Origin: Cupriavidus basilensis
GTDB lineage: Bacteria; Pseudomonadota; Gammaproteobacteria; Burkholderiales; Burkholderiaceae
Assembly (NCBI RefSeq): GCF_000832305.1
Contig: NZ_CP010537.1
Coordinates: 1,178,001 to 1,242,000, forward strand
Length of the DNA stretch: 64,000 nt
Direction of reading: 5' to 3'
The translations under genes were made by a program, and so were the position numbers. Shown here in pieces: positions 24,240 through 35,858 of the stretch; positions within the stretch are counted from its first letter, which is position 1; each line of letters starts with the position of its first letter. The notes under the pieces were generated by a model, which was not told the DNA's origin, did no database searches, and saw only the letters and a list, made by a program, of their open reading frames with translations.

Positions 24240-25415
24240 TCAGCGCTCGACGGCCAGCGCCACGCCCATGCCGCCGCCGATGCACAGCGACGCCAGGCCG
24301 CGCCGGGCATCGCGCCGCGCCATTTCATGGAGCAGGGTGACCAGGATGCGGCAGCCGGACGCGCCGATGGGATGGCCGATGGCGATGGCGCCGCCATTGA
24401 CGTTGATCTTGCTGGCGTCCCAGTCCATTTCCTGGTTGACCGCGCATGCCTGCGCGGCGAAGGCTTCGTTGATTTCCATCAGGTCCAGGTCGTTGATGCT
24501 CCAGCCCGCCTTGTGCAGGCAACGCTGCGAGGCCGGGACCGGGCCCATGCCCATGATCGCGGGATCAAGCCCGGCGCTGGCATAGGAGGCGATGCGGGCC
24601 AGCGGCGTCAGCCCCAGCTCGCGCGCCTTGCTGGCCGACATCATCAGCACCGCCGCCGCGCCGTCGTTCAGGCCGGAGGCATTGCCCGCGGTGACGGAGC
24701 CGGCCTTGTCGAAAGCCGGCCGCAGGCCCGCCAGGGCATCGGCCGTGGTGCCGTGCTTGATGAACTCGTCGGTATCGAACACCACCGTGCCCTTCTTCGA
24801 GACGATCGAGACCGGCACGATCTCGTCCTTGAAGCGGCCGGTCTTCTGTGCCAGCTCGGCCTTCTGTTGCGACGCGGCCGCGAACGCGTCCTGCTGCTCG
24901 CGCGAGATGTGGTAGGCCTTGGCCACGTTCTCGGCGGTGGTGCCCATGTGGTACTGGTTGAAGGCATCCCACAGGCCGTCGACGATCATGGTGTCGGTCA
25001 GCTTCCAGTCGCCCATGCGCTGGCCGTCCCGCGAGCCCGCCAGCACGTGCGGTGAAGCGCTCATGTTCTCCTGGCCGCCGGCAATGACGATATCGGCGTC
25101 GCCGCACTTGATGGCTTGGGCCGCCAGGTGCACGGCCTTCAGGCCGGAGCCGCAGACCTTGCCGATGGTCATGGCGGGCACGGTGTTGGGCAAGCCGGCC
25201 TTGATGGCGGCCTGGCGCGCGGGGTTCTGCCCGCCACCGGCGGTCAGCACCTGGCCCAGCAGCACTTCGTCGACCATCTCGGGTTTCAGGCCGCTGCGCT
25301 CGAGCAAGGCCTTGATGACCGTGGCGCCCAGCTCGGGGGCCGGCACCTTGGCGAGCGATCCGCCGAACTTGCCCACGGCGGTTCTGGCTGCGGCGACGAT
25401 AACAACATCTTCCAT
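24240..25415 (-). CDS. phaA: Acetyl-CoA acetyltransferase (beta-ketothiolase)
   Basis: The product (391 aa) condenses two acetyl-CoA to acetoacetyl-CoA, the first step of PHB synthesis. Catalytic residues are Cys88 in GKVCGSGLK, the His of GHPIGASG near 348 and the second Cys in SLCIGGGMG near 378. The length and wording follow C. necator PhaA (393 aa) rather than BktB. ATG 25415 follows AGGAG; the frame continues upstream through the phaC-phaA gap but without a ribosome site. It lies between phaC and phaB. Confidence 0.93.
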   Translation of the reverse strand: MEDVVIVAAARTAVGKFGGSLAKVPAPELGATVIKALLERSGLKPEMVDEVLLGQVLTAGGGQNPARQAAIKAGLPNTVPAMTIGKVCGSGLKAVHLAAQAIKCGDADIVIAGGQENMSASPHVLAGSRDGQRMGDWKLTDTMIVDGLWDAFNQYHMGTTAENVAKAYHISREQQDAFAAASQQKAELAQKTGRFKDEIVPVSIVSKKGTVVFDTDEFIKHGTTADALAGLRPAFDKAGSVTAGNASGLNDGAAAVLMMSASKARELGLTPLARIASYASAGLDPAIMGMGPVPASQRCLHKAGWSINDLDLMEINEAFAAQACAVNQEMDWDASKINVNGGAIAIGHPIGASGCRILVTLLHEMARRDARRGLASLCIGGGMGVALAVER

Positions 25416-25480
25416 GTGACTCTCCTGGGTGAATCTGGGGGTAGGGTGGATAGCGGATTGATGGCTCAGCCGGCTGGTAG

Positions 25481-27172
25481 CTAGCTGGCCTTTGCCTTGA
25501 CGTAACGCCCGGGTGCGGGCTCGATCACGGGGTAAGCGGCGTTGCCGGGCGCGCGGCGCGCAGCGGTGCGGGCGCCGGCGTGCTGCGCCAGCCAGCGGGT
25601 CCAGGCCGGCCACCAGCTGCCTTCGGCGCGCTCGGCGCCGTCGAGCAAGCGTTGCGGATCGCTCTGGAGCGGCCCGGTCCAGTGATGGCGCTTGCCTTTG
25701 GCCGGCGGGTTGATCACGCCGGCGATATGGCCGCTGGCGCCAAGCACAAAGGTCGTGGGCCCGCCCAGCAGGCGCGTGGTGGCATAGGCGCTGCCCCACG
25801 GCACGATATGGTCGTCATGCGAGGCATAGAGAAAGGCTGGCACCCGGACCTGGGCAAAGTCCACCGGCTCGCCGCACTGCACCGTGCCGCCGGGCACCCG
25901 CATGCGGTTCTCCAGGTAGGCGTTGCGCAGGTACCAGCAGTACATCGGCCCGGGCAGGTTGGTGTCGTCGCAGTTCCAGGACAGCAGGTCGAACGCGCCC
26001 GGCGCGCTGCCCTTCAGGTAGCTGTTCACGGCATAGGGCCAGATCAGGTCGTTGGCGCGCAGCGCCGCGAACACATGGGCCAGCTCGCGGCCGTGCAACA
26101 GCCCGCCGCGGCCGATCGTGGCCTCGCGCATGGCGACCATGGCTTCGTTGACCAGCAGCCCGATCTCGCCCGTGTCGTGGAAATCCAGCATCGTGGTGAG
26201 CAGCGTGACGCTGGCAGCCTTGTCCTCGCCGCGCGCGGCCGCCACGGCCAGCGCGCAGGCCAGCAGCGTGCCGCCCACGCAGAAGCCCAGTGTGTTGACG
26301 CGGTCGGCGCCCGTGATGTCCTGCGCCACGTCGATGGCGCGCAGCACGCCTTGCTCGAGATAGTCGTCCCAGGTCAGGTGCCCCTGCGCCTGCGCCACGT
26401 TGCGCCAGGACACCAGGAAGACCGTATGTCCTTGCGCCACCGCATGGGCGACGAAGGAGTTCTCGGGCTGCAGGTCGAGGATGTAGAACTTGTTGATGCA
26501 GGGTGGCACGATCAGCAGGGGGCGCTGATGGACCTTGCCCGCGCCCGGCGCGTACTGGATGAGCTGCATCAGCTCGTTCTCATGCACCACGGCGCCCGGC
26601 GTGGTGGCTAGGTTGCGGCCAACCTCGAAGCTCTGCTCATCGGTCATGGAGACGCGCCCCTTGGCCAGGTCCTGCAGGAACAGGCGCATGCCCTCCACCA
26701 GGCTGGCGCCGCCGGAGTCCACGGCCAGTTGCAGCGCCTCGGGGTTGGTGGCCAGGCAGTTGGCCGGGCTGAGCGCATCCAGCACCTGGCGCAGCGCAAA
26801 CTGCCACTGGCCTTTGGTCTGCGCATCGGCCGGCGCTTGCTCGATCGCGCCTTGCAGCAGCGTGGCGTAGCTATGGTAGTGGCGCACCGCCAGCGCGAAG
26901 CGCGGGTCATCGCGCCAGGCCTGCGCGGCAAAGCGCCGGTCCGTGGTATCGGCAGGCTCGCCCGCCGGCCAGAGCGCGCTCATTTGCCTGAGGGCCTGTT
27001 CCGGCCAGGCAGCGAGCGCGCGCGCTGCCGCCAGCATGGAGACCGGCGCGGGCGTGGCGCCGGCGTCCTGCGGCGCCTGGCCGGGCGCGGCGCCGAACGC
27101 GCGCAGCATGGTCTGCTGCGCGCTGAAGAGCTCGGCAATCCAGTTGGAGGGATCGGGCGTGGGCATGGTCAT
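25481..27172 (-). CDS. phaC: Class I poly(3-hydroxyalkanoate) synthase
   Basis: The product (563 aa) polymerises 3-hydroxybutyryl-CoA on the granule surface. The lipase-like box GFCVGG holds the nucleophile Cys298; Asp454 in HDDHIVPW and His482 in [13 protein letters not shown] complete the triad, and the C terminus reads PGRYVKAKA as in C. necator PhaC. It is shorter than PhaC1 (589 aa), with a shorter N-terminal segment, so it may be a PhaC2-type copy. ATG 27166 is an alternative start two codons in. The gene heads the phaC-phaA-phaB series. Confidence 0.93.
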   Translation of the reverse strand: MTMPTPDPSNWIAELFSAQQTMLRAFGAAPGQAPQDAGATPAPVSMLAAARALAAWPEQALRQMSALWPAGEPADTTDRRFAAQAWRDDPRFALAVRHYHSYATLLQGAIEQAPADAQTKGQWQFALRQVLDALSPANCLATNPEALQLAVDSGGASLVEGMRLFLQDLAKGRVSMTDEQSFEVGRNLATTPGAVVHENELMQLIQYAPGAGKVHQRPLLIVPPCINKFYILDLQPENSFVAHAVAQGHTVFLVSWRNVAQAQGHLTWDDYLEQGVLRAIDVAQDITGADRVNTLGFCVGGTLLACALAVAAARGEDKAASVTLLTTMLDFHDTGEIGLLVNEAMVAMREATIGRGGLLHGRELAHVFAALRANDLIWPYAVNSYLKGSAPGAFDLLSWNCDDTNLPGPMYCWYLRNAYLENRMRVPGGTVQCGEPVDFAQVRVPAFLYASHDDHIVPWGSAYATTRLLGGPTTFVLGASGHIAGVINPPAKGKRHHWTGPLQSDPQRLLDGAERAEGSWWPAWTRWLAQHAGARTAARRAPGNAAYPVIEPAPGRYVKAKAS

Positions 27173-27239
27173 GGGGTCCGGATGAGTGCGGTTGCTTGTG
27201 CGTATGTGTGTGCGTGTGCGCGGGACAGCGGCGCCGGGT

Positions 27240-28598
27240 TCAGTGCAGCTTCACATGCGGCTCGGTGCGCCGGACGATGGAGCGCGCCAGCGTGTCCAGC
27301 GCCACCTTGGCAAAGCCGTGCAAGGCCAGTTCGTGCATCTTGTAGAGCGACAGGTACATCATCCGGGCGAACAGGCCCTCCACCATCAGGCTGCCGCCGA
27401 TCAGGCCGCCCATCATGTTGCCCACGGTGCTGAACTCGCCCAGCGACACCAGCGAGCCGAAATCGCGGTAGCGGTAGTCGGCCAGCGGCTTGCCCGCCAT
27501 GCGGGCGCGGACCTGCCTGACCATGTGCGAGGCCTGCTGGTGCGCGGCCTGGGCGCGCGGCGGCACGAACCCGCCCTTGCCCTGGTTGGCCTCGGGCCAC
27601 GCGCACGCCGCGCAATCGCCGATCGCGAAGATGTTCTCGTCGCGGCTGGCCTGCAGCGTGGGATTCACCACCAGTTGGTTGATGCGGTTGGTTTCAAGGC
27701 CCGCCAGGTCCTTGAGAAAGTCAGGCGCTTTCACGCCCGCCGCCCATACCACCAGCTCCGCCGGCAGCAGGCGGCCATCGCCCAGCAGCACGCCGCCGGG
27801 GAGCACCTCGGCCACCTTGGCATCGGTGAGCACTTCCACGCCCAGCTTGCGCAGCAGGCCCTCCGTGGCGCTTGAGAGGCGCGGCGGCAGCGCCGGGAGC
27901 ACGCGTGGCGCGGCTTCGATCAACGTGACGCGGATGTCCTTGTCCGCATCGACCCGGTCCAGGCCGAAGGCCACCACCTCGCGCGTGGTGCGGTGCAGCT
28001 CGGCCGCCAGTTCCACCCCGGTGGCGCCGGCGCCGATGATGGCAACGTGCAGCTGCTGGGCCAGCAGGGGGGCGGTCTGGGCATGCGCGCGGATGCAGGC
28101 ATTGACCATGCGCGAGTGAAAGCGCAGCGCGTCGGCGGCGGACTCCAGCCGCATGGCGTGCTCGTAGACGCCAGGGGTGCCGAAGTCGTTGCTCTGGCTG
28201 CCCACCGCGATAATCAGCGTGTCATAGCCAAAGGTGCGCGGCGGCGTGATCTGCGTGCCTTCGTCGTCCACATAGGGCGCCACCAGCACCTCCTGGCGCT
28301 CCCGGTCCAGTCCCACCATCTCGCCGACGCGGTAGCGGAAGTGGTGCCAGTGCGATTGCGCGAGATAGCCCACCTCGTGGGCGCTCATGTCCATGCTGCC
28401 CGCGGCGATCTCGTGCAGCTTGGGCTTCCACACGTGGGTGCGGGTCTTCTCGATCAGGGTGACTTCGGCTTGCCGGCGCCGGCCAAGGGTGTTGCCCAGC
28501 CGGGTGGCCAGCTCAAGCCCGCCCGCGCCGCCGCCGACGATGACGATGCGGTGCGGTGCCTTGAGGCGGGCGTCGGGACGATAGGTGGAAGGTTTCAT
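27240..28598 (-). CDS. ndh: Type II NADH:quinone oxidoreductase
   Basis: The product (452 aa) is a single-subunit NADH dehydrogenase at the membrane that does not pump protons. It has an FAD motif VIVGGGAGGLELA near the N terminus, a second dinucleotide motif IIGAGATGVELAAEL near 188-202, and the FAD segment NIFAIGDCAAC. The C terminus has an amphipathic or hydrophobic stretch (MMYLSLYKMHELALHGFAK) for membrane attachment. It lies 13 bp after dctA. With the bd oxidase it offers an uncoupled route for NADH from malic and pyruvate dehydrogenase fluxes. A second copy is at 57203-58510. Confidence 0.9.
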   Translation of the reverse strand: MKPSTYRPDARLKAPHRIVIVGGGAGGLELATRLGNTLGRRRQAEVTLIEKTRTHVWKPKLHEIAAGSMDMSAHEVGYLAQSHWHHFRYRVGEMVGLDRERQEVLVAPYVDDEGTQITPPRTFGYDTLIIAVGSQSNDFGTPGVYEHAMRLESAADALRFHSRMVNACIRAHAQTAPLLAQQLHVAIIGAGATGVELAAELHRTTREVVAFGLDRVDADKDIRVTLIEAAPRVLPALPPRLSSATEGLLRKLGVEVLTDAKVAEVLPGGVLLGDGRLLPAELVVWAAGVKAPDFLKDLAGLETNRINQLVVNPTLQASRDENIFAIGDCAACAWPEANQGKGGFVPPRAQAAHQQASHMVRQVRARMAGKPLADYRYRDFGSLVSLGEFSTVGNMMGGLIGGSLMVEGLFARMMYLSLYKMHELALHGFAKVALDTLARSIVRRTEPHVKLH

Positions 28599-28611
28599 CG
28601 CGGCCTGCCGG

Positions 28612-29964
28612 TCACCGGGTCATTGAGGTGCCGGAGGCCGGCATGCGCGCCACCATCGGATCGAGCACGGCCTCCGGCTCGTCGGCCTCGGCGTCCGATT
28701 CGTTGTCCAGCCGGCGGTGCATGCGCGCCACGTCCAGGTCGCCGGTCCATTTCGCTACCACCACCGTGGCCACGCCGTTGCCGATCAGGTTGGTCAGCGC
28801 GCGCGCCTCCGACATGAAGCGGTCGATGCCCAGGATCAGGGCCAGGCCGGCGACCGGCACATGGCCTACCGCCGACAGCGTGGCCGCCAGCACGATGAAG
28901 CCGCTGCCGGTGACGCCGGCCGCGCCCTTGGAGGTGAGCAGCAGCACGGCCAGCAGCGTGAGTTGCTGCGTCAGGCTCATCTCGGTGTTGGTGGCCTGGG
29001 CGATGAACACGGCCGCCATGGTCAGGTAGATGGACGTGCCATCCAGGTTGAACGAGTAGCCGGTGGGAATCACCAGCCCCACGACGGACTTGCGCGCGCC
29101 CAGGTTCTCCAGCTTGGCCATCATCCGCGGCAGCACCGATTCGGACGACGACGTGCCCAGCACGATCAGCAGTTCCTCCTTGATGTACTTGATGAACTTC
29201 CAGATCGAGAACCCATGCGCGCGCGCGATGCCGCCAAGCACGACAAAGATGAAGAACAGGCAGGTCGCGTAGAACGTGGCCATCAGCTGGCCGAGTTGCA
29301 GCAGCGAGCCCACGCCGTATTTCCCGATGGTGAAGGCCATGGCCCCGAACGCACCGATGGGGGCCACCTTCATGATGTAGCCGACGATGGCGAACAGCAC
29401 ATGCGAGAACTTCTCGATGAAGTCGAACACCAGCGTGCCGCGCCCGCCGAACTTGTGCAGCGCGAAACCAAACATCACGGCAAACAGCAGCACCTGCAGG
29501 ATCTCTCCCTGGGCGAAGGCGTCCACCACGGTATTGGGGATCACATGCAGCAGGAAATCCACCGTGCCCTGCATCTTGCCGGGCCCGGTGTAGGCGGCGA
29601 TGCTCTTGGTGTCGAGCGTGCTCACGTCCACGTTCATGCCCACCCCGGGCTTGGCGATGTTGATGATGACCAGGCCGACGACCAGGGCAATGGCGCTCAC
29701 CACCTCGAAGTACAGCAGCGCCAGCCCGCCGGTCTTGCCGACCTTTTTCATGTCCTCCATGCCGGCGATGCCGACCACCACCGTGCAGAAGATGATCGGC
29801 GCGATGATCATCTTGATCAGCTTGATGAAGCCGTCGCCCAACGGCTTCATCGCCGCGCCCGCCTGCGGATAGAAGTGTCCCAGGATGACGCCGATGACGA
29901 TCGCGGTGATGACCTGGAAATACAGGGATCTGTAGAACGGCTTGGGGTGATTGTCTTTTTCCAT
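28612..29964 (-). CDS. dctA: C4-dicarboxylate transport protein
   Basis: The product (450 aa) is a proton-coupled uptake carrier for succinate, fumarate and malate in the inner membrane. It has [17 protein letters not shown] near the first helices, [14 protein letters not shown] for the re-entrant loop, [12 protein letters not shown] in helix 7 and [18 protein letters not shown] near the end. These follow DctA more closely than GltP. GGAG precedes ATG 29964. It lies downstream of maeB with a GCAG microsatellite in the gap. It would feed malate to MaeB and is the classic target of DctBD. Confidence 0.94.
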   Translation of the reverse strand: MEKDNHPKPFYRSLYFQVITAIVIGVILGHFYPQAGAAMKPLGDGFIKLIKMIIAPIIFCTVVVGIAGMEDMKKVGKTGGLALLYFEVVSAIALVVGLVIINIAKPGVGMNVDVSTLDTKSIAAYTGPGKMQGTVDFLLHVIPNTVVDAFAQGEILQVLLFAVMFGFALHKFGGRGTLVFDFIEKFSHVLFAIVGYIMKVAPIGAFGAMAFTIGKYGVGSLLQLGQLMATFYATCLFFIFVVLGGIARAHGFSIWKFIKYIKEELLIVLGTSSSESVLPRMMAKLENLGARKSVVGLVIPTGYSFNLDGTSIYLTMAAVFIAQATNTEMSLTQQLTLLAVLLLTSKGAAGVTGSGFIVLAATLSAVGHVPVAGLALILGIDRFMSEARALTNLIGNGVATVVVAKWTGDLDVARMHRRLDNESDAEADEPEAVLDPMVARMPASGTSMTR

Positions 29965-29992
29965 GGGTGTCTCCTTTGTCGGTTTTCGTGTC

Positions 29993-30014
29993 GCAGGCAG
30001 GCAGGCAGGCAGGC
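29993..30014. repeat. Tetranucleotide microsatellite (GCAG)5
   Basis: Five perfect GCAG units plus GC lie in the 59-bp gap between maeB and dctA, 28 bp before the dctA start. It is outside coding sequence. Length change would alter spacing upstream of the dctA ribosome site only. Confidence 0.8.
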
Positions 30015-30023
30015 CGGGCCAGG

Positions 30024-32318
30024 TCAGTCGATCGCCCAGTCGGTTGCGCGCTGCGCGCTGGCGTCGACGGTTGCCACGGCGCTCATGTTGACGATGCGGC
30101 GTACCGTCGATGAGGACGTCAGGATGTGCACCGGGCGCGCGGCGCCGAGCAGGATGCCGCCCACCGTGATGCCGCCGCCCGCGGCGATGCGCATCAGGTT
30201 GTACGAGATGTTGGCGGCATCCACGTTGGGCATCACCAGCAGGTTGGCTTCGGTGGGCAGGCAGGATTGCGGGAACTCGTGCTCCAGGATGTGCTTGGAC
30301 AGTGCCGCATCGCCGCGCATCTCGCCTTCCACGGCCAGCGACGGCTCGCGCGCCTTCACCAGCGCCAGCGCCTCGCGCATCTTCACCGCGGCCGGCGCGG
30401 TGGAGCCGCCGAAGTTGGAGTGGGACAGCAGGGCCACGCTAGGCGTGATGCCAAAACGCCTGACAGCCTCGGCCGCCAGCAGCGTGATGTCGGCGATCTG
30501 CTGCGCCGTCGGGTCGAGGTTGACGTGGGTGTCGCAGATGAACAGCTGGCGGCCCGGCAGCATCAGCATCTGCATGACGGCGAGCGTCTCGTTGCCTGGC
30601 TTGAGGCCGATGGTGTCCCGCACATAGCCAAGGTGGTCCTGGAAGCGGCCCACGGTGCCGCACAGCATGGCATCGGCCCGGCCCTGGCGCACCAGCATGG
30701 CGCCCAGCAGCGTGCCGCGGCTGCGCACCTCCGCCTGTGCCAGCGCCCGTGAAACGCCGTCGCGGCAGCTCAGCTGGTAGTACGCCTCGGCCGCGTCGCG
30801 GTAGACGGCGGGGTCCAGCGGATCCACGCACTCGCAATCCACGCCGGGCTCAAGGCGCAGGCCGAACTGCGCGATACGCTGGACGATCGTACCGGGGCGG
30901 CCTACCAGCAACGGGCGCGCGATGCCCTCATCGATCACCACCTGGGCGGCGCGCAGCACGCGCTCGTCCTCGCCTTCGGCGTAGATCACCCGCTTGGGCG
31001 CGCGCTTGGCCGCGGCAAACACCGGTCCCATGGCGCTGCGCGACTGGTAGACGAACTGGCCAAGGCGCTGGCGATACGCCTCCATGTCAGCGATCGGGCG
31101 CGTTGCCACGCCGCTGTCCATCGCGGCCTTGGCCACGGCCGGCGCCACCGCTTCGATCAGGCGCGGGTCGAACGGCTTGGGAATCAGGTACTCGGCGCCG
31201 AAGCGCAGGCCCGCCGCGCCGTATGCCTGGGCCACCACTTCGGGGATTTCCGCGTGCGCCAGTTCGGCGATGGCGCGCACGGCGGCCAGCTTCATCTCCT
31301 CGTTGATGGTGGTGGCGCCGACGTCCAGCGCACCGCGGAAGATAAACGGAAAGCACAGGACGTTGTTGACCTGGTTCGGATAGTCCGAGCGCCCGGTGCC
31401 CAGGATGGCATCGGGACGCACCGCCAGCGCATCCTCCGGCGCGATCTCCGGCGTGGGGTTGGCCATGGCCAGGATGATCGGGTCGCGCGCCATCACCTTG
31501 ACCATCTCCGGCTTGAGCACGCCACCGGCCGACAGCCCCAGGAAGATGTCCGCGCCGCCGATGATGTCGGCCAGCGTGCGCGCGGACGTGTCCTGCGCAT
31601 AGCGTGCCTTGTTCGGGTCCATCGCCTCCTTGCGGCCCTGATAGACCACGCCGTTGCTGTCGGAGACGAACACGTTGCCGAGCGGCAGGCCCAGGTTGAC
31701 GATCAGGTCCAGGCAGGCCAGTGCCGCGGCGCCGGCGCCGGATGCCACCAGCTTGACCTCGGCGATATCCTTGCCAACGTGCTTGAGCGCATTCAGGATG
31801 GCCGCGGCGGCCACGATGGCCGTGCCATGCTGGTCGTCATGGAAGACCGGGATCTTCATGCGCTCGCGCAGCTTCTTCTCGATGTAGAAGCACTCGGGCG
31901 CCTTGATGTCTTCGAGGTTGATGCCGCCAAAGGTCGGCTCCATGCGGGCGATGGTGTCGATCAGCGCGTCCGGATCGTCCTCCGCCAGCTCGATGTCGAA
32001 CACATCGATGCCCGCGAACTTCTTGAACAGGCAGCCCTTGCCCTCCATCACCGGCTTGCCCGCCAGCGGCCCGATGTTGCCCAGGCCAAGCACCGCGGTG
32101 CCGTTGGTAATCACGGCGACCAGGTTGGCGCGCGACGTGAGGTTCATTGCCTCGGCCGGATCGCGCACGATCTCCATGCAGGCGTCGGCCACGCCGGGCG
32201 AGTAGGCGAGGGCGAGGTCGCGCTGCGTGGCCATCGCCTTGGTCGGCGTCACCGAGATCTTGCCCGGCGTCGGGTAGCGGTGGTAGTCCAGTGCGGCTTC
32301 GCGCAGGTTGTCGGTCAT
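30024..32318 (-). CDS. maeB: NADP-dependent malic enzyme with phosphotransacetylase-like domain
   Basis: The product (764 aa) has the MaeB two-part structure. An N-terminal malic enzyme (about 1-430) includes YSPGVADAC, the metal/substrate segment FHDDQHGTA and the cofactor motif [13 protein letters not shown]-terminal phosphotransacetylase-like domain (about 440-764, with SNFGGS and [18 protein letters not shown]) usually has a regulatory role. It converts malate to pyruvate, CO2 and NADPH. ATG 32318 follows GGAG. Between pyruvate dehydrogenase and dctA, it connects dicarboxylate uptake to acetyl-CoA and supplies NADPH for PhaB. Confidence 0.93.
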   Translation of the reverse strand: MTDNLREAALDYHRYPTPGKISVTPTKAMATQRDLALAYSPGVADACMEIVRDPAEAMNLTSRANLVAVITNGTAVLGLGNIGPLAGKPVMEGKGCLFKKFAGIDVFDIELAEDDPDALIDTIARMEPTFGGINLEDIKAPECFYIEKKLRERMKIPVFHDDQHGTAIVAAAAILNALKHVGKDIAEVKLVASGAGAAALACLDLIVNLGLPLGNVFVSDSNGVVYQGRKEAMDPNKARYAQDTSARTLADIIGGADIFLGLSAGGVLKPEMVKVMARDPIILAMANPTPEIAPEDALAVRPDAILGTGRSDYPNQVNNVLCFPFIFRGALDVGATTINEEMKLAAVRAIAELAHAEIPEVVAQAYGAAGLRFGAEYLIPKPFDPRLIEAVAPAVAKAAMDSGVATRPIADMEAYRQRLGQFVYQSRSAMGPVFAAAKRAPKRVIYAEGEDERVLRAAQVVIDEGIARPLLVGRPGTIVQRIAQFGLRLEPGVDCECVDPLDPAVYRDAAEAYYQLSCRDGVSRALAQAEVRSRGTLLGAMLVRQGRADAMLCGTVGRFQDHLGYVRDTIGLKPGNETLAVMQMLMLPGRQLFICDTHVNLDPTAQQIADITLLAAEAVRRFGITPSVALLSHSNFGGSTAPAAVKMREALALVKAREPSLAVEGEMRGDAALSKHILEHEFPQSCLPTEANLLVMPNVDAANISYNLMRIAAGGGITVGGILLGAARPVHILTSSSTVRRIVNMSAVATVDASAQRATDWAID

Positions 32319-32432
32319 GTTGTCTCCATGGCGCCGTCGGGGCGCCGGATCAGGTGTGCTTGGTGCGGGATGCAAGGCCGGCGTGGCGGCCTTGATGAAT
32401 GTCCTGGCGCATCGGGCTAGCGCCAGGAGGCG

Positions 32433-34202
32433 CTATTTCTTCTTCACCGGCGGCAGGTCGGTGCAATGGCCCTCGAACACCTCGGCGGCCATGCCGATGG
32501 ATTCGCCCAGCGTCGGGTGCGGGTGGATCGTCTTGCCGATGTCGGCGGGCTCGCAGCCCATCTCGATGGCCAGGCATACCTCGCTGATCAGGTCGCCGGC
32601 GTGCGTGCCGACGATGCCGCCGCCGATCACGCGATGCGTGGCCTCGTCGAACAGCAGCTTGGTGAAGCCCTCGTCGCGCCCGTTGGCGATGGCGCGGCCG
32701 GACGCGGCCCACGGGAACACTGCCTTGCCGATCTTGATGCCTTCAGCCTTGCACTGCTCTTCGGTCTTGCCGGCCCAGGCCACTTCCGGGTCGGTGTACG
32801 CGACCGATGGAATCTGGCGTGCGTCGAAGTATGCCGCTTCACCGTGCGCGGCTTCGGCCGCCACGTGCGCTTCATGCACGGCCTTGTGCGCCAGCATCGG
32901 CTGGCCGACGATGTCGCCGATGGCGTGGATGTGCGCAACGTTGGTGCGCATCTGGCGGTCGACGTCGATAAAGCCGCGCTCGGTCACGGCCACGCCGGCC
33001 TTCTCAGCGCCGATGGCACGGCCATTCGGGCTGCGGCCCACCGCCACCAGCACCAGGTCATAGACCTGCGGGGCCGGCGCCTTCTCGCCCTCGAAGCTGA
33101 CTTCGATGCCGGCCGGCGTTGCCTTGGCGCCGATTGTCCTGGTCTTGAGCATGACGTGGTCGAAGCGGTGGGTGTTCTTCTTCTCCCACACCTTGACCAG
33201 GTCGCGGTCCGCGCCCTGCATCAGGCCATCGAGCATCTCCACCACGTCGATGCGCGTGCCCAGCGTGGAATAGACGGTGGCCATCTCCAGCCCGATGATG
33301 CCGCCGCCCACCACCAGCATGCGCTTGGGGATCGACTTGAGCAGCAGTGCGCCGGTGGAGTCGACCACGCGCTCGTCGTCGGGCATGAACGGCAGCTTCA
33401 CCGCCTGGCTGCCCGCCGCGATGATGGCCTTGGCGAACTTGATCACGCGCTTGCCGCCATCGGCCGCCACCACTTCCAGGTGATACGGATCGAGGAAGCT
33501 GCCGACGCCGGTCACCACCTCGACCTTGCGCGCCTTGGCCATGCCGGCCAGGCCGCCGGTCAGCTTCTTGATGACGCTGTCCTTGAAGCCGCGCAGCTTG
33601 TCCAGGTCGATCTCGGGCGCGCCGTAGCGGATGCCGTGGTCCGGCAGCGTCGCCACTTCATCCATGACCGATGCGGTGTGCAGCAACGCCTTGGAGGGGA
33701 TGCAGCCCACGTTGAGACAGACACCGCCAAGCGTGTCGTAGCGCTCCACCAGGACGGTCTTCATGCCCAGGTCGGCGCTGCGGAACGCGGCGGAATAGCC
33801 GCCGGGGCCGGCGCCCAGCACCAGCATTTCGCATTCCTGGTCCGCCTTGCCGGTGTAGCTGGCAGCGTTGGGGACGGGCGCGGCGGCTGGCGCTGGCCCG
33901 GGCGGCGCCGACGGGGCCGCAGGCGCTGGCGCGGCGGGCGCGGCAACGGTTGCAGCGGCCGCGGCAGCCTCCACCACCAGGATCACCGATCCCTCGCTCA
34001 CCTTATCGTTGACCTTGACGGTGATCTCCTTGACCACGCCGGCATGGGTGGAAGGGATCTCCATCGAGGCCTTGTCGGACTCGACCGCGATCAGGCTGGT
34101 ATCCACGGCGATGATCTCGCCGGGCTTGACCATGACCTCGATCACCGTGACATCCTTGAAATCGCCGATATCCGGCACTTTGACTTCGACACGTTGGGTC
34201 AT
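32433..34202 (-). CDS. lpdA: Dihydrolipoamide dehydrogenase (E3) with lipoyl domain
   Basis: The product (589 aa) starts with a lipoyl domain (lipoyl Lys44 in ESDKASM), an Ala/Pro-rich linker (about 80-118) and then the FAD disulphide oxidoreductase with [12 protein letters not shown], the redox pair GGVCLNVGC and the C-terminal HPHPTLGE motif. A fused lipoyl domain is typical of E3 in betaproteobacterial pyruvate dehydrogenase operons. It reoxidises dihydrolipoamide with NAD+. ATG 34202 lies 13 bp after aceF. Confidence 0.94.
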   Translation of the reverse strand: MTQRVEVKVPDIGDFKDVTVIEVMVKPGEIIAVDTSLIAVESDKASMEIPSTHAGVVKEITVKVNDKVSEGSVILVVEAAAAAATVAAPAAPAPAAPSAPPGPAPAAAPVPNAASYTGKADQECEMLVLGAGPGGYSAAFRSADLGMKTVLVERYDTLGGVCLNVGCIPSKALLHTASVMDEVATLPDHGIRYGAPEIDLDKLRGFKDSVIKKLTGGLAGMAKARKVEVVTGVGSFLDPYHLEVVAADGGKRVIKFAKAIIAAGSQAVKLPFMPDDERVVDSTGALLLKSIPKRMLVVGGGIIGLEMATVYSTLGTRIDVVEMLDGLMQGADRDLVKVWEKKNTHRFDHVMLKTRTIGAKATPAGIEVSFEGEKAPAPQVYDLVLVAVGRSPNGRAIGAEKAGVAVTERGFIDVDRQMRTNVAHIHAIGDIVGQPMLAHKAVHEAHVAAEAAHGEAAYFDARQIPSVAYTDPEVAWAGKTEEQCKAEGIKIGKAVFPWAASGRAIANGRDEGFTKLLFDEATHRVIGGGIVGTHAGDLISEVCLAIEMGCEPADIGKTIHPHPTLGESIGMAAEVFEGHCTDLPPVKKK

Positions 34203-34215
34203 TGCAGCGCGCCCC

Positions 34216-35838
34216 TCAGAACAGCACACGCCGCAGATCGGCGAGCAGGTTGGCAAAATGGACGTTGAAACGGGCAGCCGCGGCGCCGTCGATGACACGG
34301 TGGTCCCATGACAGGGACAGCGGCAGCGTCAGGCGCGAAGCCCAGTTCTTGCCGTCGCTGGAGTGCTGCTTCCAGAAGCTCTTGCATACGCCCATGATCG
34401 CGACCTCGGGCGCGTTGATGATGGGGGTGAAGTTGATGCCGCCGATGCCGCCGAGCGAGCTGATGGTGAAGGTGCCGCCCGACATCTGGTCGGGCTTGAG
34501 CTTGCCCTCGCGCGCCAGCTTGGCCAGCTCGCCCATCTCCCGCGCGATGTCGGGGATGCTCTTCTTGTCGACGTCGCGGATCACCGGCACCATCAGGCCG
34601 TTGGGCGTGTCGGCCGCAAAGCCGATGTGGTAGTACTGCTTGAGCACCAGGGTATCGCCGTCCAGGCTCGCGTTGAACTCGGGGAATGCCTTGAGCGTGG
34701 CCACGGCCGCCTTCATCATGAAGGGCAGCATGCTGATCTTGACGCCGCTCTTCTCCAGCTCCTTGTTCATCTGCACGCGGAACAGCTCCAAGTCGGTGAT
34801 ATCGGCTTCGTCGTGCGTGGTGACGTGCGGGATCACTACCCAGTTGCGGTGCAGGTTGGCGCCGGAGATCTTCTTGATGCGGCTCAGTTCCTTGCGCTCG
34901 ACCGGGCCGAACTTGGCGAAGTCGACCTTGGGCCATGCCAGCAGGTCCAGGCCGGCGCCGCCACCCGCAGGCGCGGCGGCGGGCCTGGCCGCGGGCGCGG
35001 CGGGGCCACCGGTGCGGGCGAACGCCTCCACGTCGGCGCGCAGGATGCGGCCGTGCTCGCCGCTGCCGCGCACCTTGCCCAGGTCCACGCCGGTCTCCCG
35101 GGCGAGCTTGCGCACTGCCGGGCTGGCGTAGGCGAGGGCAAAAGCGGCTTCGTCGACGCCACCGGATGCGGCGGCGGCGGTGGCAGCGGCGGTGGCAGCG
35201 GGCGCGGCAGGAGCAGCAAGCGCGGCTGCCACGGCGGGCGCGGCGCCCGGCGCCGCTGTCGCTGCCACCGCCGGCGCATCGCCGGTGGCCAGCGCCATGA
35301 TGATGCTGCCTTCGCTGACGGTGTCGCCCACCTTGACGCGGATCTCCCGCACCACGCCGCCCAGCGGGGCCGGCACGTCCATGGTGGCCTTGTCGGACTC
35401 CAGCGACAGTAGCGCGTCCTCGGCCCTCACGGTATCGCCGACCTTGACGAAGATCTCGATCACCGGGATGTCCTTGAAGTCGCCGATGTCGGGAATGCGC
35501 ACTTCGGCCAGCCCGGCGGGCGCGCTGACCGGGGAGGGCGGCGCGCTCACGCTTGGCTTGGTGGCTTGCGCCGGCTCGGCGGCGGCAGTGCCGGCCCCGG
35601 CGCCCTCGAACTGCATCAGCACGCTGCCTTCGCTGACGGCATCGCCCAGCTTGACGTGGATCTGCTTGACCACGCCGCCGTGCGGCGCGGGCACTTCCAT
35701 GGTGGCCTTGTCCGACTCCAGCGAGACGAGCGGGTCCTCGGCCTTGACCAGGTCTCCCACCTTGACGAACAGCTCGATCACCGGCACGTCCCTGAAGTCG
35801 CCGATGTCGGGCACCTTGATTTCAATGGCTTGGTTCAT
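34216..35838 (-). CDS. aceF: Dihydrolipoamide acetyltransferase (E2) of pyruvate dehydrogenase
   Basis: The product (540 aa) has two lipoyl domains with attachment lysines near Lys44 and Lys150 (ESDKATM in both), Ala-rich linkers and a peripheral subunit-binding domain ([15 protein letters not shown]). It ends in a catalytic domain with [17 protein letters not shown]. It carries acetyl groups from E1 to CoA in the pyruvate dehydrogenase complex. ATG 35838 is chosen since it begins the first lipoyl domain. It lies 20 bp after aceE and 13 bp before lpdA. Confidence 0.94.
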   Translation of the reverse strand: MNQAIEIKVPDIGDFRDVPVIELFVKVGDLVKAEDPLVSLESDKATMEVPAPHGGVVKQIHVKLGDAVSEGSVLMQFEGAGAGTAAAEPAQATKPSVSAPPSPVSAPAGLAEVRIPDIGDFKDIPVIEIFVKVGDTVRAEDALLSLESDKATMDVPAPLGGVVREIRVKVGDTVSEGSIIMALATGDAPAVAATAAPGAAPAVAAALAAPAAPAATAAATAAAASGGVDEAAFALAYASPAVRKLARETGVDLGKVRGSGEHGRILRADVEAFARTGGPAAPAARPAAAPAGGGAGLDLLAWPKVDFAKFGPVERKELSRIKKISGANLHRNWVVIPHVTTHDEADITDLELFRVQMNKELEKSGVKISMLPFMMKAAVATLKAFPEFNASLDGDTLVLKQYYHIGFAADTPNGLMVPVIRDVDKKSIPDIAREMGELAKLAREGKLKPDQMSGGTFTISSLGGIGGINFTPIINAPEVAIMGVCKSFWKQHSSDGKNWASRLTLPLSLSWDHRVIDGAAAARFNVHFANLLADLRRVLF

Positions 35839-35858
35839 TGTCTTTATTCCTTCGCCTG

